Part shown: positions 53,456 through 62,802 of the stretch, piece by piece
Layout: every line of letters starts with the position of its first letter
Numbering within the stretch: position 1 is the first letter of the stretch
Origin: Engelhardtia mirabilis
GTDB taxonomy: Bacteria; Planctomycetota; UBA1135; GCA-002686595
Direction of reading: 5' to 3'
Length of the DNA stretch: 64,000 nucleotides
Assembly: GCA_007751255.1 (NCBI GenBank)
Contig: CP036296.1
Location: forward strand, 6,200,001 to 6,264,000
Notes under the pieces: generated by a model
Seen by the model: only the letters and a program-made list of their open reading frames with translations
Database searches by the model: none
Told to the model about the DNA's origin: nothing
Made by a program: the position numbers and the translations under genes

Positions 53456-56400
53456 ATGCCCCTCTCCCTCCCCGGCATCCACAACGACGGTGAGTTCTTC
53501 TCCGAGCACTACCTGCAGGCGGTGCTCGAAGGCGACCTCGCCCCGTTGTTCAAGCGTTGGGCGGAGGAGCACCAGGCCGGCGCGCGCGCGCGCCTCCCCC
53601 AGGACGCCCTGCTCGGCCTCGCCGAGAAGTGGTTCGCGGCGCGCGCGCGGGCCGACGAGGCGGACGGCGCGTCCGAGACCGACACGCTCGCGCGCCTCGA
53701 CGCCGCGCGCGACTTCCACGCGCACCTCCTGGAGGCGCTCGGCTACGACCGGGCCCCCGACGCCCACGTGCTCGAGGACGGCAGCGCCCTCCCTGTCGCC
53801 CTGACCCTCGAGCGCGACTCGCGGCCCTTCCTCCTGGTCTGCGAGACCGCCTTCGCGCGCGGCGACGACGACGACCCGCTCGACACGGCCCCCTTGCGCG
53901 CGCAGCTCCCGCCGGGCACGCCCGAGACCACGCCCCTGCCGAAGCTCGGCCGCGGCGCCGCCACCTGGCGCGAGGTCCTCGACGAGCTGGTCTTCCGCGA
54001 GGAGCGCGCGCCGCGCTTCGTCCTGCTCCTCACCGGCGGCGAGGCCGTCCTCGCCGAGCGCCACAAGTGGGGCCAGGGCCGCGCCCTGCGCTTCGACTGG
54101 TCCGAGCTGTTCGGACGCAAGGACAAGGCCGCCGCCCGCGCCGCCGCGGGCCTGTTGCACGCCGAGGCCCTGGCCCCCGACTCCGGCCCGCCCCTGCACG
54201 ACGAGCTGGACGAGAACAGCCACCGCCACGCCTACGCCGTCTCCGCCGACCTCAAGTACGGCGTCCGCCGCGCGGTCGAGCTGATCGGCAACGAGGCCGT
54301 GCACTTCAAGCGCGAGCGCGACCGCGCCGCCAAGCAGCGCCAGGAGGTCTTCCACGAGGGGCCCGAGTTCGAGGCGGAGCTGACCCGCGACTGCCTCACC
54401 TACCTCTACCGGCTGCTGTTTCTGTTCTACGTCGAGGCGCGCGGCGCCGAGCTGGGCGTCGTGCCGATGCAGAGCCGCATCTACCGCGACGGCTACAGCC
54501 TCGAGAGCCTGCGGGCCCTCGAGCTCGTGCCCCTGCACACCGACGCCGCGCGCAACGGATTCTTCCTGCACGAGAGCCTCCAGCGCCTGTTCGGCGTCGT
54601 GCAGGGCGGCTTCCCGCCTGGTGCGACGGACGACCCCGCCGACCTGTACGCGACGGCCCACGACGACGAGAAGCCCCTGCACGACTCGTTCCTGATGGAC
54701 GGGGTCGCGAGCCCGCTGTTCGACGACGCGCGCCTGGGGCCCCTTGGCGGCGTGCGCCTTCGCAACTGGGTCGTGCAGGAGGTCCTGCAGCTGTTGTCCC
54801 TGTCCGCCGAGCGCCGGGGCAAGAGCCGCGGGCGCATCTCCTACGCCCAGCTCGGCGTGAACCAGCTCGGCGCGGTGTACGAGGGGCTGCTCTCCTACAC
54901 CGGCTTCTTCGCCCAAGACGACCTGTACGAGGTCGCGGCCAAGGCGGACGTGCCCAAGCTCGAGAAGCCGGAAGAGCGCGAGAAGGTCCGCACCTACTTC
55001 GTCGGCGCCTCGCGCGCGGGCGACTACCGCGAGGACGAGTTCGTGCGCGACACAGGCGGCTCGCGCGTGGTGCACGAGCGCGGCACGTTCCTGTTCCGCC
55101 TGGCGGGGCGCGACCGCGAGAAGTCGGCGAGCTACTACACGCCCGAGGTCCTGACGCGGTGCCTGGTGAAGTACTCCCTGCGCGAGCTGTTGTACGAGCC
55201 GCAGAGCGAGGAGGAGCTCGGCCGCGCACCGCTCGTGTTCAAGCTGTCGGCGCGGGAGATCCTCGACCTGACCGTGTGCGAGCCGGCCATGGGCTCGGGC
55301 GCGTTCCTGGCCGAGGCGGTGGACCAGCTCGCCGATGCGTACCTGGCGCGGCGGCAGGAGGAGCTGGGCGAGACCCTGCCGTCGGACCGCTACGCGCGCG
55401 AGAAGCGGCGGGTGAAGGCGCGGCTGGCGACGAACAACTGCTACGGCGTCGACCTGAACCCGGTGGCCGTGGACCTCGCGAAGACGAGTCTGTGGCTGGC
55501 GACGTTGTACGAGGGCGGCAAGTGCCCTTGGTTCGGGCTGCGGCTCGCCTACGGCAACAGCCTGGTCGGGGCGCGGCGCGAGGTGTTCAGGGTCGGCGAC
55601 CTGACGACCAAGGGCTCCAAGGCCGAGCCGAACTGGTTGGGGCAGGCGCCTGAGGCCGTGCCGTTCGTGAAGGAGGGCGGCGAGCTGCCGCGCGAGGCCG
55701 ACTTCGCCGCGGGCGGGGCCGATTGGTCCCTGCCGCCGCGGCCGAAGCACAGCGTGTACCACTTCCTCGTGCCGTCGGACGGCATGGCGCCGTTCGGCAA
55801 GGACAAGGTGGTCAAGGAGCTGGCGCCAGAGGACGCCGAGCGGCTGCGGAAGTGGCAGAAGAAGTTCACCGTGCCGTTCACGAAGGACGAGGCGCGGCGC
55901 CTCGAGCGCTTGTCGGACGCGGTGGATCGGCTGTGGGCGGAGGTCTGTCGCGAGCGGGTGTTGGCGACGGCGGCGACGGACGACCGCATTCCGGTGTGGG
56001 AGGAGCCGGAGGCCGAGGGCGAGCTGTGGCGGGAGGATCTGGCGGCGACGGCGAGTGGCGGGGACGCGACGGCGAGCCTGGCGGCGGAGGGGTCGTGGTC
56101 GGGTGGGGACGACGGCGGGCTGGCGGATCCGGCGGGCTCGAGCGACGAGGAGCTGTCGGGGGAGCAGTCCGAGGCCCGGGCCGAGCGGCGGCGGGACGCG
56201 CGGCTGAACCCGCGCGTGCAGGATCAAGAGGCGGTCGCGGCGCGGCTCGAGGAGGCGTCGAGCGCGAGTCGGCGATTGCGGCTGATCATGGACGCGTGGT
56301 GCGCGCTGTGGTTCTGGCCGGTGAAGGAGTCAGCGCAGCTGCCGAGCCGAGCGCAGTGGTTGGCGACGCTCGAGTTGGTGTTGACGGGCAAGTTGGATGC

Positions 56401-58852
56401 GTCGGTCACCGATCCGCTGATGACCCAACAGCTCACGTTCGGGGACGAGGCTGTGGCGCCGAGCGAGGGCGCGGTCGCCCCCGCGAGTCTGGCCGACCCC
56501 GCGAGCGGCGCCATGGCCGCCGCATCGACGGCGACGTTGACCCTGCCCGAGGTCGATGGCCGGAGCCTCCCCGCCCCCCTCGCGCGTCTGAGCGAGCTCG
56601 AAGACGAGCTGGCCCAACTCCGCGCCGCGCACGGCGAAGCCCTCGGCACCGCCGACGTGGACGCGATCACCAAGGCGACGCCGTGGCTTCAAGTCGTCGC
56701 CCGCCTCGCGACGCGATACCGATTCCATCACTGGCACCTGCGCTTCGCCGAGGTCCACGCGCTCCGCGGCGGATTCGACCTGATCCTCGGGAACCCGCCG
56801 TGGATCCTCGTCTCCTTCAACGAGCAGGCCGTCCTGGCCGACTTCGAACCCGCCGTTGACCTCCGGAAGCTCAGCGCCTCAAAGGTCGCGAAGCAGCGAA
56901 CACGCATCCTCGATACGTTCGATGCGGCGAACCTCTACATCGGCGAACTCGAGGCTCAGACCGCCACGCAGGACTACCTCGGTTCGATCCACAACCAGCC
57001 CCTCCTCCAGGGGATGAAGGCGAACTCGTACAAGGCCTTTGTCACCGTGGCCTGGCAAGTCACCAGCGCTCCAGGCACCGTCGGAATGATTCACCCTCCA
57101 GGAGTGTTCGACGACCCGAAAGGTGGGGCTCTCCGACTCGAGGTCTACCGCCGACTTCGGCTCCACGCGCGGTTCGTCAACATCCTTGCACTCTTCGAGA
57201 TCGGAGTACTTCGCCCGTACGCATTGAACGTCTACGGCCCACGACAGGAAGATCAGCCCTTCCTCATGATCTCGAACTTGATCCATCCAAGAACAATCGA
57301 CTCGGCTGTCTCTCACGACGGTCTCGGGGTCACCCCCGGCATAAAGAGCGCCGACGGGGCCTTTGAGACTCGCGGCCACCGCCGAAGGCTCGTCTACGTC
57401 GGCCTATCCGAACTCGCACTCTTTGCAAGGCTCTATGACAAACCCGGAACTCCAGCCTCAAGCGCCCGACTGCCGACGGTTCACAGCATCGAGATCTTGT
57501 CGGCACTGGGCCGTCTGTCTCAAGGCTCAACTCGACTTGGCGACGTGGCCCATTACTCGACGCAGCTCTGGAACGAGACGAATGCACAGGACGACGAGAC
57601 GATCGCTCGGCAGACGACCACACCAAAGGAGGAGGCTGGCCTAATCATCCAGGGCCCTCACTTCTACGTTGGATCGCCGCTCTACCAGACCCCCCGTGAG
57701 AGCTGCAAGAGCAAGGGCGACTACAACAGCATCGACCTCACCGCGATCCCCGACGACTACCTCCCCCGCACCAACTACGTCCCCGCCTGCCGCCCGACCG
57801 TCTACGCCGAGCGCACCCCCAAGGTCCCCTGGAACGGCCGCCCGGTCACGGACTTCTACCGCTACGTCAATCGTCGAGCGATCAGCCCGACCGGCGAGCG
57901 AACGCTGATCCCGTCGATCATGCCTCCGGGAGCTGCGCACATCGACGGCGTGCTTTCGGTCACCGCGGAGCTGGAAGTCATCGCGACTCTTGCAGCGTTC
58001 GCCGTTTCCCTTCCAGCGGACCTGTTCATCAAGACCACAGGCAAGTCGGACTGCCGCAACGACTTGCTTTCCCGACTCCCGCTACCAGAGGCCTGCGGCG
58101 CGCCTCCGGCTCGACTGCGACTTCTTCGACTTGTCTGCGTCACCTCTCACTACGCGGACCTGTGGAGCGAGCTTCAGCCCGACGCGAGCAAGAGTCAGGT
58201 CTTCGCGTCGAACGACCCTCGGCTGGAACACTTGGGTCTCGAGCGATGTGGGTGGTCGCGGTCAGTTCCACTCCGCACCGACCTCTCCCGCCGCCAAGCC
58301 CTCGTCGAGCTCGACGTCCTCGCCTCTAACGCCCTCGGCCTCACCCTCGACGAGCTGCTGACGATCTACCGCGCGCAGTTCCCGGTGCTCCAGCAGTACG
58401 AGCGCCAGAACCGCTACGACCAACACGGCCGCCTCGTCCCGACGTCCGAGACCATCGGCGACGAGAAGGGCGTGAGCCTCCTCAAGCTCGCCGACCGCCT
58501 GGCAGAGCAGGTCGGCTTCGACTCGACCCGCCCCTACCCCGACGGCGCCCCCGAGACCGAGGAGCTCCTGGCCGGGCGCGCCCACCTGGCCAAACGCGAC
58601 GCCGAGATCCTCGCCGTCCCCGAGCGCCCCACCCTCCGCGACCTCATGACCCCCACCGAGGTCACCTACCACGACCACCCGACGCCCCCGAGCGCCGGCG
58701 CCACGCGCACCCGAACCGAAACCCTCTGGGCCCTCCGCTACACCGACCCCGGCCTCGAGCCCCGCCTCGAACGCACCTACCCAACCCCGTGGACCCGCCA
58801 CGACCGCGAGACGGACTACACACGTTCGTGGCGTTCGCCGCTGATCCCATAA
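53456..58852 (+). CDS. Large Eco57I/PglX-like adenine-specific DNA methylase
   Basis: This 1798-residue protein has the N-terminal helical region typical of BREX PglX and Eco57I-type enzymes (DCLTYLYRLLFLFYVEARG). The SAM motif CEPAMGSGAFLAEAVDQL lies near residues 606-623. NCYGVDLNPVAVDLAKTSLWL follows, and the catalytic ILGNPPW is at 1110-1116. About 490 residues separate these motifs, including a low-complexity acidic stretch near 860-925. The C-terminal part (1120-1600) should hold the target-recognition domain, followed by a conserved-looking tail (ALGLTLDELLTIYRAQFPVLQQYERQNRYDQHGR). It likely methylates adenine to mark self DNA. No clear nuclease site was recognised. Base composition switches within the C-terminal third. 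Confidence 0.88.
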   Translation: MPLSLPGIHNDGEFFSEHYLQAVLEGDLAPLFKRWAEEHQAGARARLPQDALLGLAEKWFAARARADEADGASETDTLARLDAARDFHAHLLEALGYDRAPDAHVLEDGSALPVALTLERDSRPFLLVCETAFARGDDDDPLDTAPLRAQLPPGTPETTPLPKLGRGAATWREVLDELVFREERAPRFVLLLTGGEAVLAERHKWGQGRALRFDWSELFGRKDKAAARAAAGLLHAEALAPDSGPPLHDELDENSHRHAYAVSADLKYGVRRAVELIGNEAVHFKRERDRAAKQRQEVFHEGPEFEAELTRDCLTYLYRLLFLFYVEARGAELGVVPMQSRIYRDGYSLESLRALELVPLHTDAARNGFFLHESLQRLFGVVQGGFPPGATDDPADLYATAHDDEKPLHDSFLMDGVASPLFDDARLGPLGGVRLRNWVVQEVLQLLSLSAERRGKSRGRISYAQLGVNQLGAVYEGLLSYTGFFAQDDLYEVAAKADVPKLEKPEEREKVRTYFVGASRAGDYREDEFVRDTGGSRVVHERGTFLFRLAGRDREKSASYYTPEVLTRCLVKYSLRELLYEPQSEEELGRAPLVFKLSAREILDLTVCEPAMGSGAFLAEAVDQLADAYLARRQEELGETLPSDRYAREKRRVKARLATNNCYGVDLNPVAVDLAKTSLWLATLYEGGKCPWFGLRLAYGNSLVGARREVFRVGDLTTKGSKAEPNWLGQAPEAVPFVKEGGELPREADFAAGGADWSLPPRPKHSVYHFLVPSDGMAPFGKDKVVKELAPEDAERLRKWQKKFTVPFTKDEARRLERLSDAVDRLWAEVCRERVLATAATDDRIPVWEEPEAEGELWREDLAATASGGDATASLAAEGSWSGGDDGGLADPAGSSDEELSGEQSEARAERRRDARLNPRVQDQEAVAARLEEASSASRRLRLIMDAWCALWFWPVKESAQLPSRAQWLATLELVLTGKLDASVTDPLMTQQLTFGDEAVAPSEGAVAPASLADPASGAMAAASTATLTLPEVDGRSLPAPLARLSELEDELAQLRAAHGEALGTADVDAITKATPWLQVVARLATRYRFHHWHLRFAEVHALRGGFDLILGNPPWILVSFNEQAVLADFEPAVDLRKLSASKVAKQRTRILDTFDAANLYIGELEAQTATQDYLGSIHNQPLLQGMKANSYKAFVTVAWQVTSAPGTVGMIHPPGVFDDPKGGALRLEVYRRLRLHARFVNILALFEIGVLRPYALNVYGPRQEDQPFLMISNLIHPRTIDSAVSHDGLGVTPGIKSADGAFETRGHRRRLVYVGLSELALFARLYDKPGTPASSARLPTVHSIEILSALGRLSQGSTRLGDVAHYSTQLWNETNAQDDETIARQTTTPKEEAGLIIQGPHFYVGSPLYQTPRESCKSKGDYNSIDLTAIPDDYLPRTNYVPACRPTVYAERTPKVPWNGRPVTDFYRYVNRRAISPTGERTLIPSIMPPGAAHIDGVLSVTAELEVIATLAAFAVSLPADLFIKTTGKSDCRNDLLSRLPLPEACGAPPARLRLLRLVCVTSHYADLWSELQPDASKSQVFASNDPRLEHLGLERCGWSRSVPLRTDLSRRQALVELDVLASNALGLTLDELLTIYRAQFPVLQQYERQNRYDQHGRLVPTSETIGDEKGVSLLKLADRLAEQVGFDSTRPYPDGAPETEELLAGRAHLAKRDAEILAVPERPTLRDLMTPTEVTYHDHPTPPSAGATRTRTETLWALRYTDPGLEPRLERTYPTPWTRHDRETDYTRSWRSPLIP

Positions 58853-58881
58853 CTCAACGTCCATAGAATCGAGGAGAGACA

Positions 58882-60690
58882 ATGCCGGAGCACGACGCTG
58901 CCCCTGAGATTGAAGAACTAGCGGCAACCGCCGTAGACACCGAGCCTGACCGCCCTGGACGACTCAGAAGTATCCTCGTCCGCAACTTCCGAGCAATCGG
59001 CGCCACAGGGGTCGAGATTGAGCTGGATGACATCGTGGTCCTCGTTGGACCGAACAATGCAGGTAAGTCATCGATTCTTAGGGCCTATGAGCTCGTGATG
59101 GCGGAAGGAACGGGAGATGAAGCGCTCGACCTCGACGACTTCCCCAATCGACAGGTCATTGAGAACGCCCTCCCAACGATCGAGACGACAACCGCTCTTG
59201 GGGGTGGCCGTCCACCCGCCGCAAAGTACATCTATGCCGACACGGAAACAGGAGAGAGGCTCGTCAAAGAACGCTGGGTTTGGCATATCCCGGGGGCCAA
59301 GCCGGTCCGGCAGGGCTTCGATGTCGAACTCGGTCAATTTGTCGATGAGAAGCCCTGGGGGTTCGCTGGAGTAGCGAAGCCGAATCGTCCGCGGCCTCAC
59401 GTAGTTGGCCCCTTCATGACCCCAGCGGACATCTCGGATCGCGTATCAGGGATCCTGTCTTCCGCGCTGAAGAAGCGACAGAAGAACCTCCGCGAAGACG
59501 AGGGACCTAATGGCCAGGCATACCGTGAGCTCACGGCCCAGCTCGCTTCACTCCAGAGCAGCCTCGCGGAAGCCGAACGCGGCGCTGTCGCTGGCATCGA
59601 GGCTCGAATATCCGAGCACCTCGGCAGCGTCTTCGGCGGCTTCAATGTCCGAGTGGACGCCCGAGCAGAAGATCAGCTCGAGAAGTCGCTTTCGCTTTTC
59701 AAGTCAGCGCCCATTCTCCGCATGGGGCGAACAGCTGAACAGGCAACCGATCTTTCGCGTCAAGGAAGCGGAACATGCAGGGCCCTCTTCTGGGCGACTC
59801 TGATGGCCCTAGCAGAGTCGAGCGCGGACGGTGAGACAAACATGCCGACAGACCTCCTCATCGTTGATGAACCTGAGCTGTCGCTCCACCCTGACAGGAT
59901 TCGGTCGGCCGCCGACGCACTCTACACTCTCGCCGAGCGAGATGGCTGGCAGGTCATGATCGCCACACACTCGCCAGTCTTCGTCGATTTTCGCCGCGAC
60001 CACACATCGATCGTCAGGGTCGAGATCGACGACGACCACACCGCCACGGGCTGCACGATCTTTCGACCCTCGAAAGCTCATTTTGATGACGACGACCGAC
60101 AGAACCTAAAGCTGCTCAACATCTGCGATCCGCACGTGGCCGAATTCTTCTTTGGCGGCCGCGTCGTCGTAGTCGAGGGCGACACCGAGTATGCAGCCCT
60201 CCAACTTGCAGCAAATTCGATCGAAGACGATACGAGCGACGTCCACGTCGTTCGGGCTCGCGGCAAGTGGACAATCGCGTCCGTAGCGAAGATCTTGAAT
60301 CAATTCAACGTAGGATACTCAGTCCTTCACGACTCAGATGCGATTAGCGACGCCCCGCAGTCGCCATGGGCGGCCAATCAACGAATACTGGATGCCACTG
60401 CGCCCGGGCGCGAAACTGAGCGGGTTCGGCTTGTTGCGTCGGTTCCCAACTTCGAGGAAGCGTACCTTCAGTCAACAGCGACCGCCGACAAACCCTACCG
60501 AGCCGTCAAGAGGCTTACCGAATCGCCAGAAGCCATGGCGCGTGTTCAGCAGCTGCTCAGGTCACTTCTCTCTCCGGACCAAGCGATCCCCGAAGGCGCC
60601 GTTGAGTGGAGCAGCATGGACGACCTTCGCCATGCGGTAGCCGAGGCTGCAGCAGCCGTGCAGCCCACGGTGGGAGCACGAGTGGAGTAG
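58882..60690 (+). CDS. OLD-family ATPase with TOPRIM nuclease domain
   Basis: This 602-residue protein follows the methylase by 29 bases and has a good ribosome site (GAGGAGAG at 58871-58878). The SMC/RecF-type ATPase shows SILVRNFRAIG, Walker A GPNNAGKS (56-63), a signature-like DLSRQGSGTCRALFWATLMAL, Walker B LLIVDEPELSLHPD and the ATHSP switch. The TOPRIM domain shows VVVVEGDTEYAAL (E432) and HDSDAISD (D484, D486). Together these indicate an ATP-regulated DNA nuclease like OLD/GajA. No UvrD-like GajB partner follows. Codon use is less GC-biased than in the surrounding region. It is probably the ATPase of the operon or an associated defence nuclease. Confidence 0.9.
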   Translation: MPEHDAAPEIEELAATAVDTEPDRPGRLRSILVRNFRAIGATGVEIELDDIVVLVGPNNAGKSSILRAYELVMAEGTGDEALDLDDFPNRQVIENALPTIETTTALGGGRPPAAKYIYADTETGERLVKERWVWHIPGAKPVRQGFDVELGQFVDEKPWGFAGVAKPNRPRPHVVGPFMTPADISDRVSGILSSALKKRQKNLREDEGPNGQAYRELTAQLASLQSSLAEAERGAVAGIEARISEHLGSVFGGFNVRVDARAEDQLEKSLSLFKSAPILRMGRTAEQATDLSRQGSGTCRALFWATLMALAESSADGETNMPTDLLIVDEPELSLHPDRIRSAADALYTLAERDGWQVMIATHSPVFVDFRRDHTSIVRVEIDDDHTATGCTIFRPSKAHFDDDDRQNLKLLNICDPHVAEFFFGGRVVVVEGDTEYAALQLAANSIEDDTSDVHVVRARGKWTIASVAKILNQFNVGYSVLHDSDAISDAPQSPWAANQRILDATAPGRETERVRLVASVPNFEEAYLQSTATADKPYRAVKRLTESPEAMARVQQLLRSLLSPDQAIPEGAVEWSSMDDLRHAVAEAAAAVQPTVGARVE

Positions 60691-60900
60691 CTGCCCTCCA
60701 CAACCGCGTCCGCGCCAGGGCCGCCGCGGCGAGGGCGGCTAGCGCGCGGTTGGCGGCGCTGTCCAGGCTCTCGGTGACGCGGGGGACGTCGAAGCGAGGC
60801 TCGGTTCCGAGCGGCGCGTCGAGGCCCGGGCGCAGGAGCGCCGCAAACGTCACTTGAAGCCCACCCTCTCCGAGACACGGTCGGGTCCGAATATGGGTGG
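60691..60900. other. Gap after the OLD nuclease gene
   Basis: This 210-base stretch has open frames of Ala/Arg-rich composition only and no recognisable gene. It may hold the promoter of the two small genes that follow. Confidence 0.4.
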
Positions 60901-60915
60901 GTGGCGCACCTCGCC

Positions 60916-61116
60916 ATGCCACTCCAGGACGCGATCGACCTCGCCGAGTTCCTCGTTGATCTCACGTGTCGGTGGTATCGTTCCAGGCTCGGTGCGCCGA
61001 CCGTCGGAGGCCCGATCGAGATCGCCGCGATCGAAGAGCACCAGGACGTTCGCTGGGTCGAGCGCAAGTACGACGACCACGCGGACCTGATCGCCACGGA
61101 GCGCGATGACCAATGA
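60916..61116 (+). CDS. Small unrecognised protein 1 of a coupled pair
   Basis: From ATG 60916 the product has 66 residues, beginning MPLQDAIDLAEFLVDLTCRW; a GTG at 60901 would add five residues. It has an amphipathic helix, then a beta-like stretch with PTVGGPIEIAAIEEHQDVRWVERKY and an acidic end. The composition is protein-like and unlike the shadows around it. I do not recognise the family, though small proteins of this style occur beside defence and peptidase genes. It ends in an ATGA overlap with the next gene. Confidence 0.6.
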   Translation: MPLQDAIDLAEFLVDLTCRWYRSRLGAPTVGGPIEIAAIEEHQDVRWVERKYDDHADLIATERDDQ

Positions 61117-61373
61117 CCGACCGATCGAGAGGAGAGTTCGAGGACGGCTACTTGGCGGCTGACGCGGAGCTCGCTCCCGGTGGGTTCGCGGCCACGGTCG
61201 TGCTCAGCGGCATCAGCCTTGGCGCGATCCAGGGCCCTGCGCCCGCGCCGATGACGATTCGATTCAACTTCAGCGAGGACGCCGCAGCGATCGCTGACGA
61301 CCGGCCGACCTTTGCGGAGGTCGCCGCCTACGTTCTGGACAAGAACGCCGAGCTGCACCGTCGCCTGAGCTAG
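61113..61373 (+). CDS. Small unrecognised protein 2 of a coupled pair
   Basis: This 86-residue protein starts at the ATGA overlap with the preceding small gene. The N-terminal half is acidic and glycine-rich (EFEDGYLAADAELAPGGFAATVVLSG). The C-terminal half looks like a compact alpha/beta unit (TIRFNFSEDAAAIADDRPTFAEVAAYVLDKNAELHRRLS). It has no signal peptide or membrane segment. The overlap with a similarly sized partner indicates that both are real genes expressed together. Their place inside the defence-like region suggests a toxin-antitoxin or sensor-adaptor role, which is inference only. Confidence 0.6.
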   Translation: MTDRSRGEFEDGYLAADAELAPGGFAATVVLSGISLGAIQGPAPAPMTIRFNFSEDAAAIADDRPTFAEVAAYVLDKNAELHRRLS

Positions 61374-61602
61374 TGCGGATCTTCTGGGAGGAAGAAGTGC
61401 TGGGCTGCGCGGCCTGGTCGCGAGCACCTCGACGGCACCGCTCTGGCGCGGGTTCGCTACCGGTCTCGGCGTGCCGCGGATCGCGGCCGTCCGCTGAGCC
61501 ACTGCACGCCCGCTCGAAATCTCGGGTCTCAGCGGTAACCTTCTGGGCCGCGGGCCGGTCTAGCTGGGCGGCAGGGCGCCTCGCCCTCTGCCCTCCCCCA
61601 GC
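61374..61602. other. Gap before the AAA ATPase gene
   Basis: No convincing gene, repeat or terminator was seen in these 229 bases. The promoter of the ATPase-nuclease pair is expected here. Confidence 0.4.
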
Positions 61603-62802
61603 ATGGCCAAGCCCGTCGACAGCTCGGATTCCGAGGACCGCGAGGACGGTATGAGCCGGCTCCAGATCGAGAACTTCGCCCACCTGCGCTCGGTGGACAT
61701 CGCGTTCGGGGACCTGACGGTCCTCGTCGGGCCGCAGGCGTCGGGCAAGAGCCTGACCCTGCAATGGCTCAAGGCGGCGCTCGACGGCCGGAACATCGTC
61801 AAGGCGCTGACCGACGCCGGGCACCCGGCGGACGAGCCGGCGCACCTCGTCGATCTGATCTTCGGCGTCGGCATGGGCAGCGGCTGGAGCGCCGACAGCT
61901 CGGTCCGGTGGGAGAACCGCGCCGTCGATCCGGGCTCCCTCTCGAGGCGGGGCGACAAGCAAGGCAAGGCGCGGCTGCTCTACATCCCCGCCCACCGCGC
62001 GCTCCTGATCAACGACGGCTGGGCCCAACCCTTCCAGAAGCTCGGCCCCGACACGCCGGTGGTGGCACGCCTGTTCAGCCAGTGGCTGTTCGAGCTGTTC
62101 CGCCCAGCCCTGGACGGCGGCGCCCTGTTCCCACGCGAGCGCGTCCTGAAGAGCGAGTACCGCGACCGGATCGACGCCGCCGTCTTCCACGGCGGTGAGG
62201 TCTCGCTACGGGAGGACGAGGGGCGGGTGCGTCGGCTGCATCTCACTCACGGGGACGTCCAGCTCCCGTTCATGACCTGGACCTCGGGACAGCGTGAGTT
62301 CACGCCGCTGCTCTTCGGTCTCTACAGCGCGCTCCCTCCGCGCAAGCAGACCAAGGACGAGCACCTCGAATGGGTCGTGATCGAGGAGCCCGAGATGGGC
62401 CTGCATCCCGAAGCGATCACGGTGGTCCTCCTGCTGTGCCTCGAACTGCTGTCCCGCGGCTATCGAGTGGTCGTCTCGACGCACTCGCCGCTGGTCCTCT
62501 CGGCGGTCTGGATGCTCCGCCGCCTGCGTGAGATCGGAGCGGGCCCCGAGTTCGTCTGCGACGCCTTCGACGTCCCGGCACGAGGGAAGACGAAGGACGT
62601 CGCGAACGCGGCCCTGGACAGGGGTCGCTCCCTGCGGACGTTCCTGCTCAAGCACGGGCCTGACGGTGTGGTGTCGAAAGACATCTCCAGCCTGGATCCG
62701 GGGTCCGAGGACGACGACGTGTCCGGCTGGGGTGGCCTGGCGGGGTTCGGCTCGCACTTCGGCGAGACGGTCCGGCGCGCGGTCGAGGCGTCGCGGCGAT
62801 GA
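61603..62802 (+). CDS. AAA (ABC-type) ATPase of a two-gene pair
   Basis: This 399-residue protein starts at ATG 61603; ATG 61651 gives the conserved start MSRLQIENFAHLRSVDI and is a good alternative. It is a RecF/SMC-like AAA_21-type ATPase: Walker A VGPQASGKS (42-50), a signature-like TSGQREFTPLLFGLYSAL, Walker B VVIEEPEMGLHPEA near 260-273 and the switch VSTHSPLVL. It has no TOPRIM or other nuclease domain, so an effector is expected in trans. The next gene overlaps its stop (ATGA). Codon use is normal for the genome, unlike the OLD gene. It probably senses phage or damaged DNA and controls its partner. Confidence 0.85.
   Translation: MAKPVDSSDSEDREDGMSRLQIENFAHLRSVDIAFGDLTVLVGPQASGKSLTLQWLKAALDGRNIVKALTDAGHPADEPAHLVDLIFGVGMGSGWSADSSVRWENRAVDPGSLSRRGDKQGKARLLYIPAHRALLINDGWAQPFQKLGPDTPVVARLFSQWLFELFRPALDGGALFPRERVLKSEYRDRIDAAVFHGGEVSLREDEGRVRRLHLTHGDVQLPFMTWTSGQREFTPLLFGLYSALPPRKQTKDEHLEWVVIEEPEMGLHPEAITVVLLLCLELLSRGYRVVVSTHSPLVLSAVWMLRRLREIGAGPEFVCDAFDVPARGKTKDVANAALDRGRSLRTFLLKHGPDGVVSKDISSLDPGSEDDDVSGWGGLAGFGSHFGETVRRAVEASRR

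Noticed and set aside
53249-56227. 992-codon open frame on the minus strand opposite the methylase
   Set aside because: It is a shadow of the GC-rich methylase codons. Its Arg/Leu/Val/Gly-rich translation has no recognisable motif.
53456-58852. Methylase as a self-contained type IIG restriction enzyme
   Set aside because: No PD-(D/E)XK or HNH site could be found in the N-terminal part. The nearby DUF6602 and OLD proteins are better nuclease candidates.
49750-60690. Complete DISARM or BREX system
   Set aside because: The helicase and methylase fit, but no drmA, drmB, drmC, pglZ, brxB or brxC homologue is visible in the window.
60546-61502. 318-codon minus-strand frame across the gap after the OLD gene
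   Set aside because: It is antisense to the two small coupled genes and the OLD gene end. Its Arg/Ser/Ala-rich translation shows no domain.
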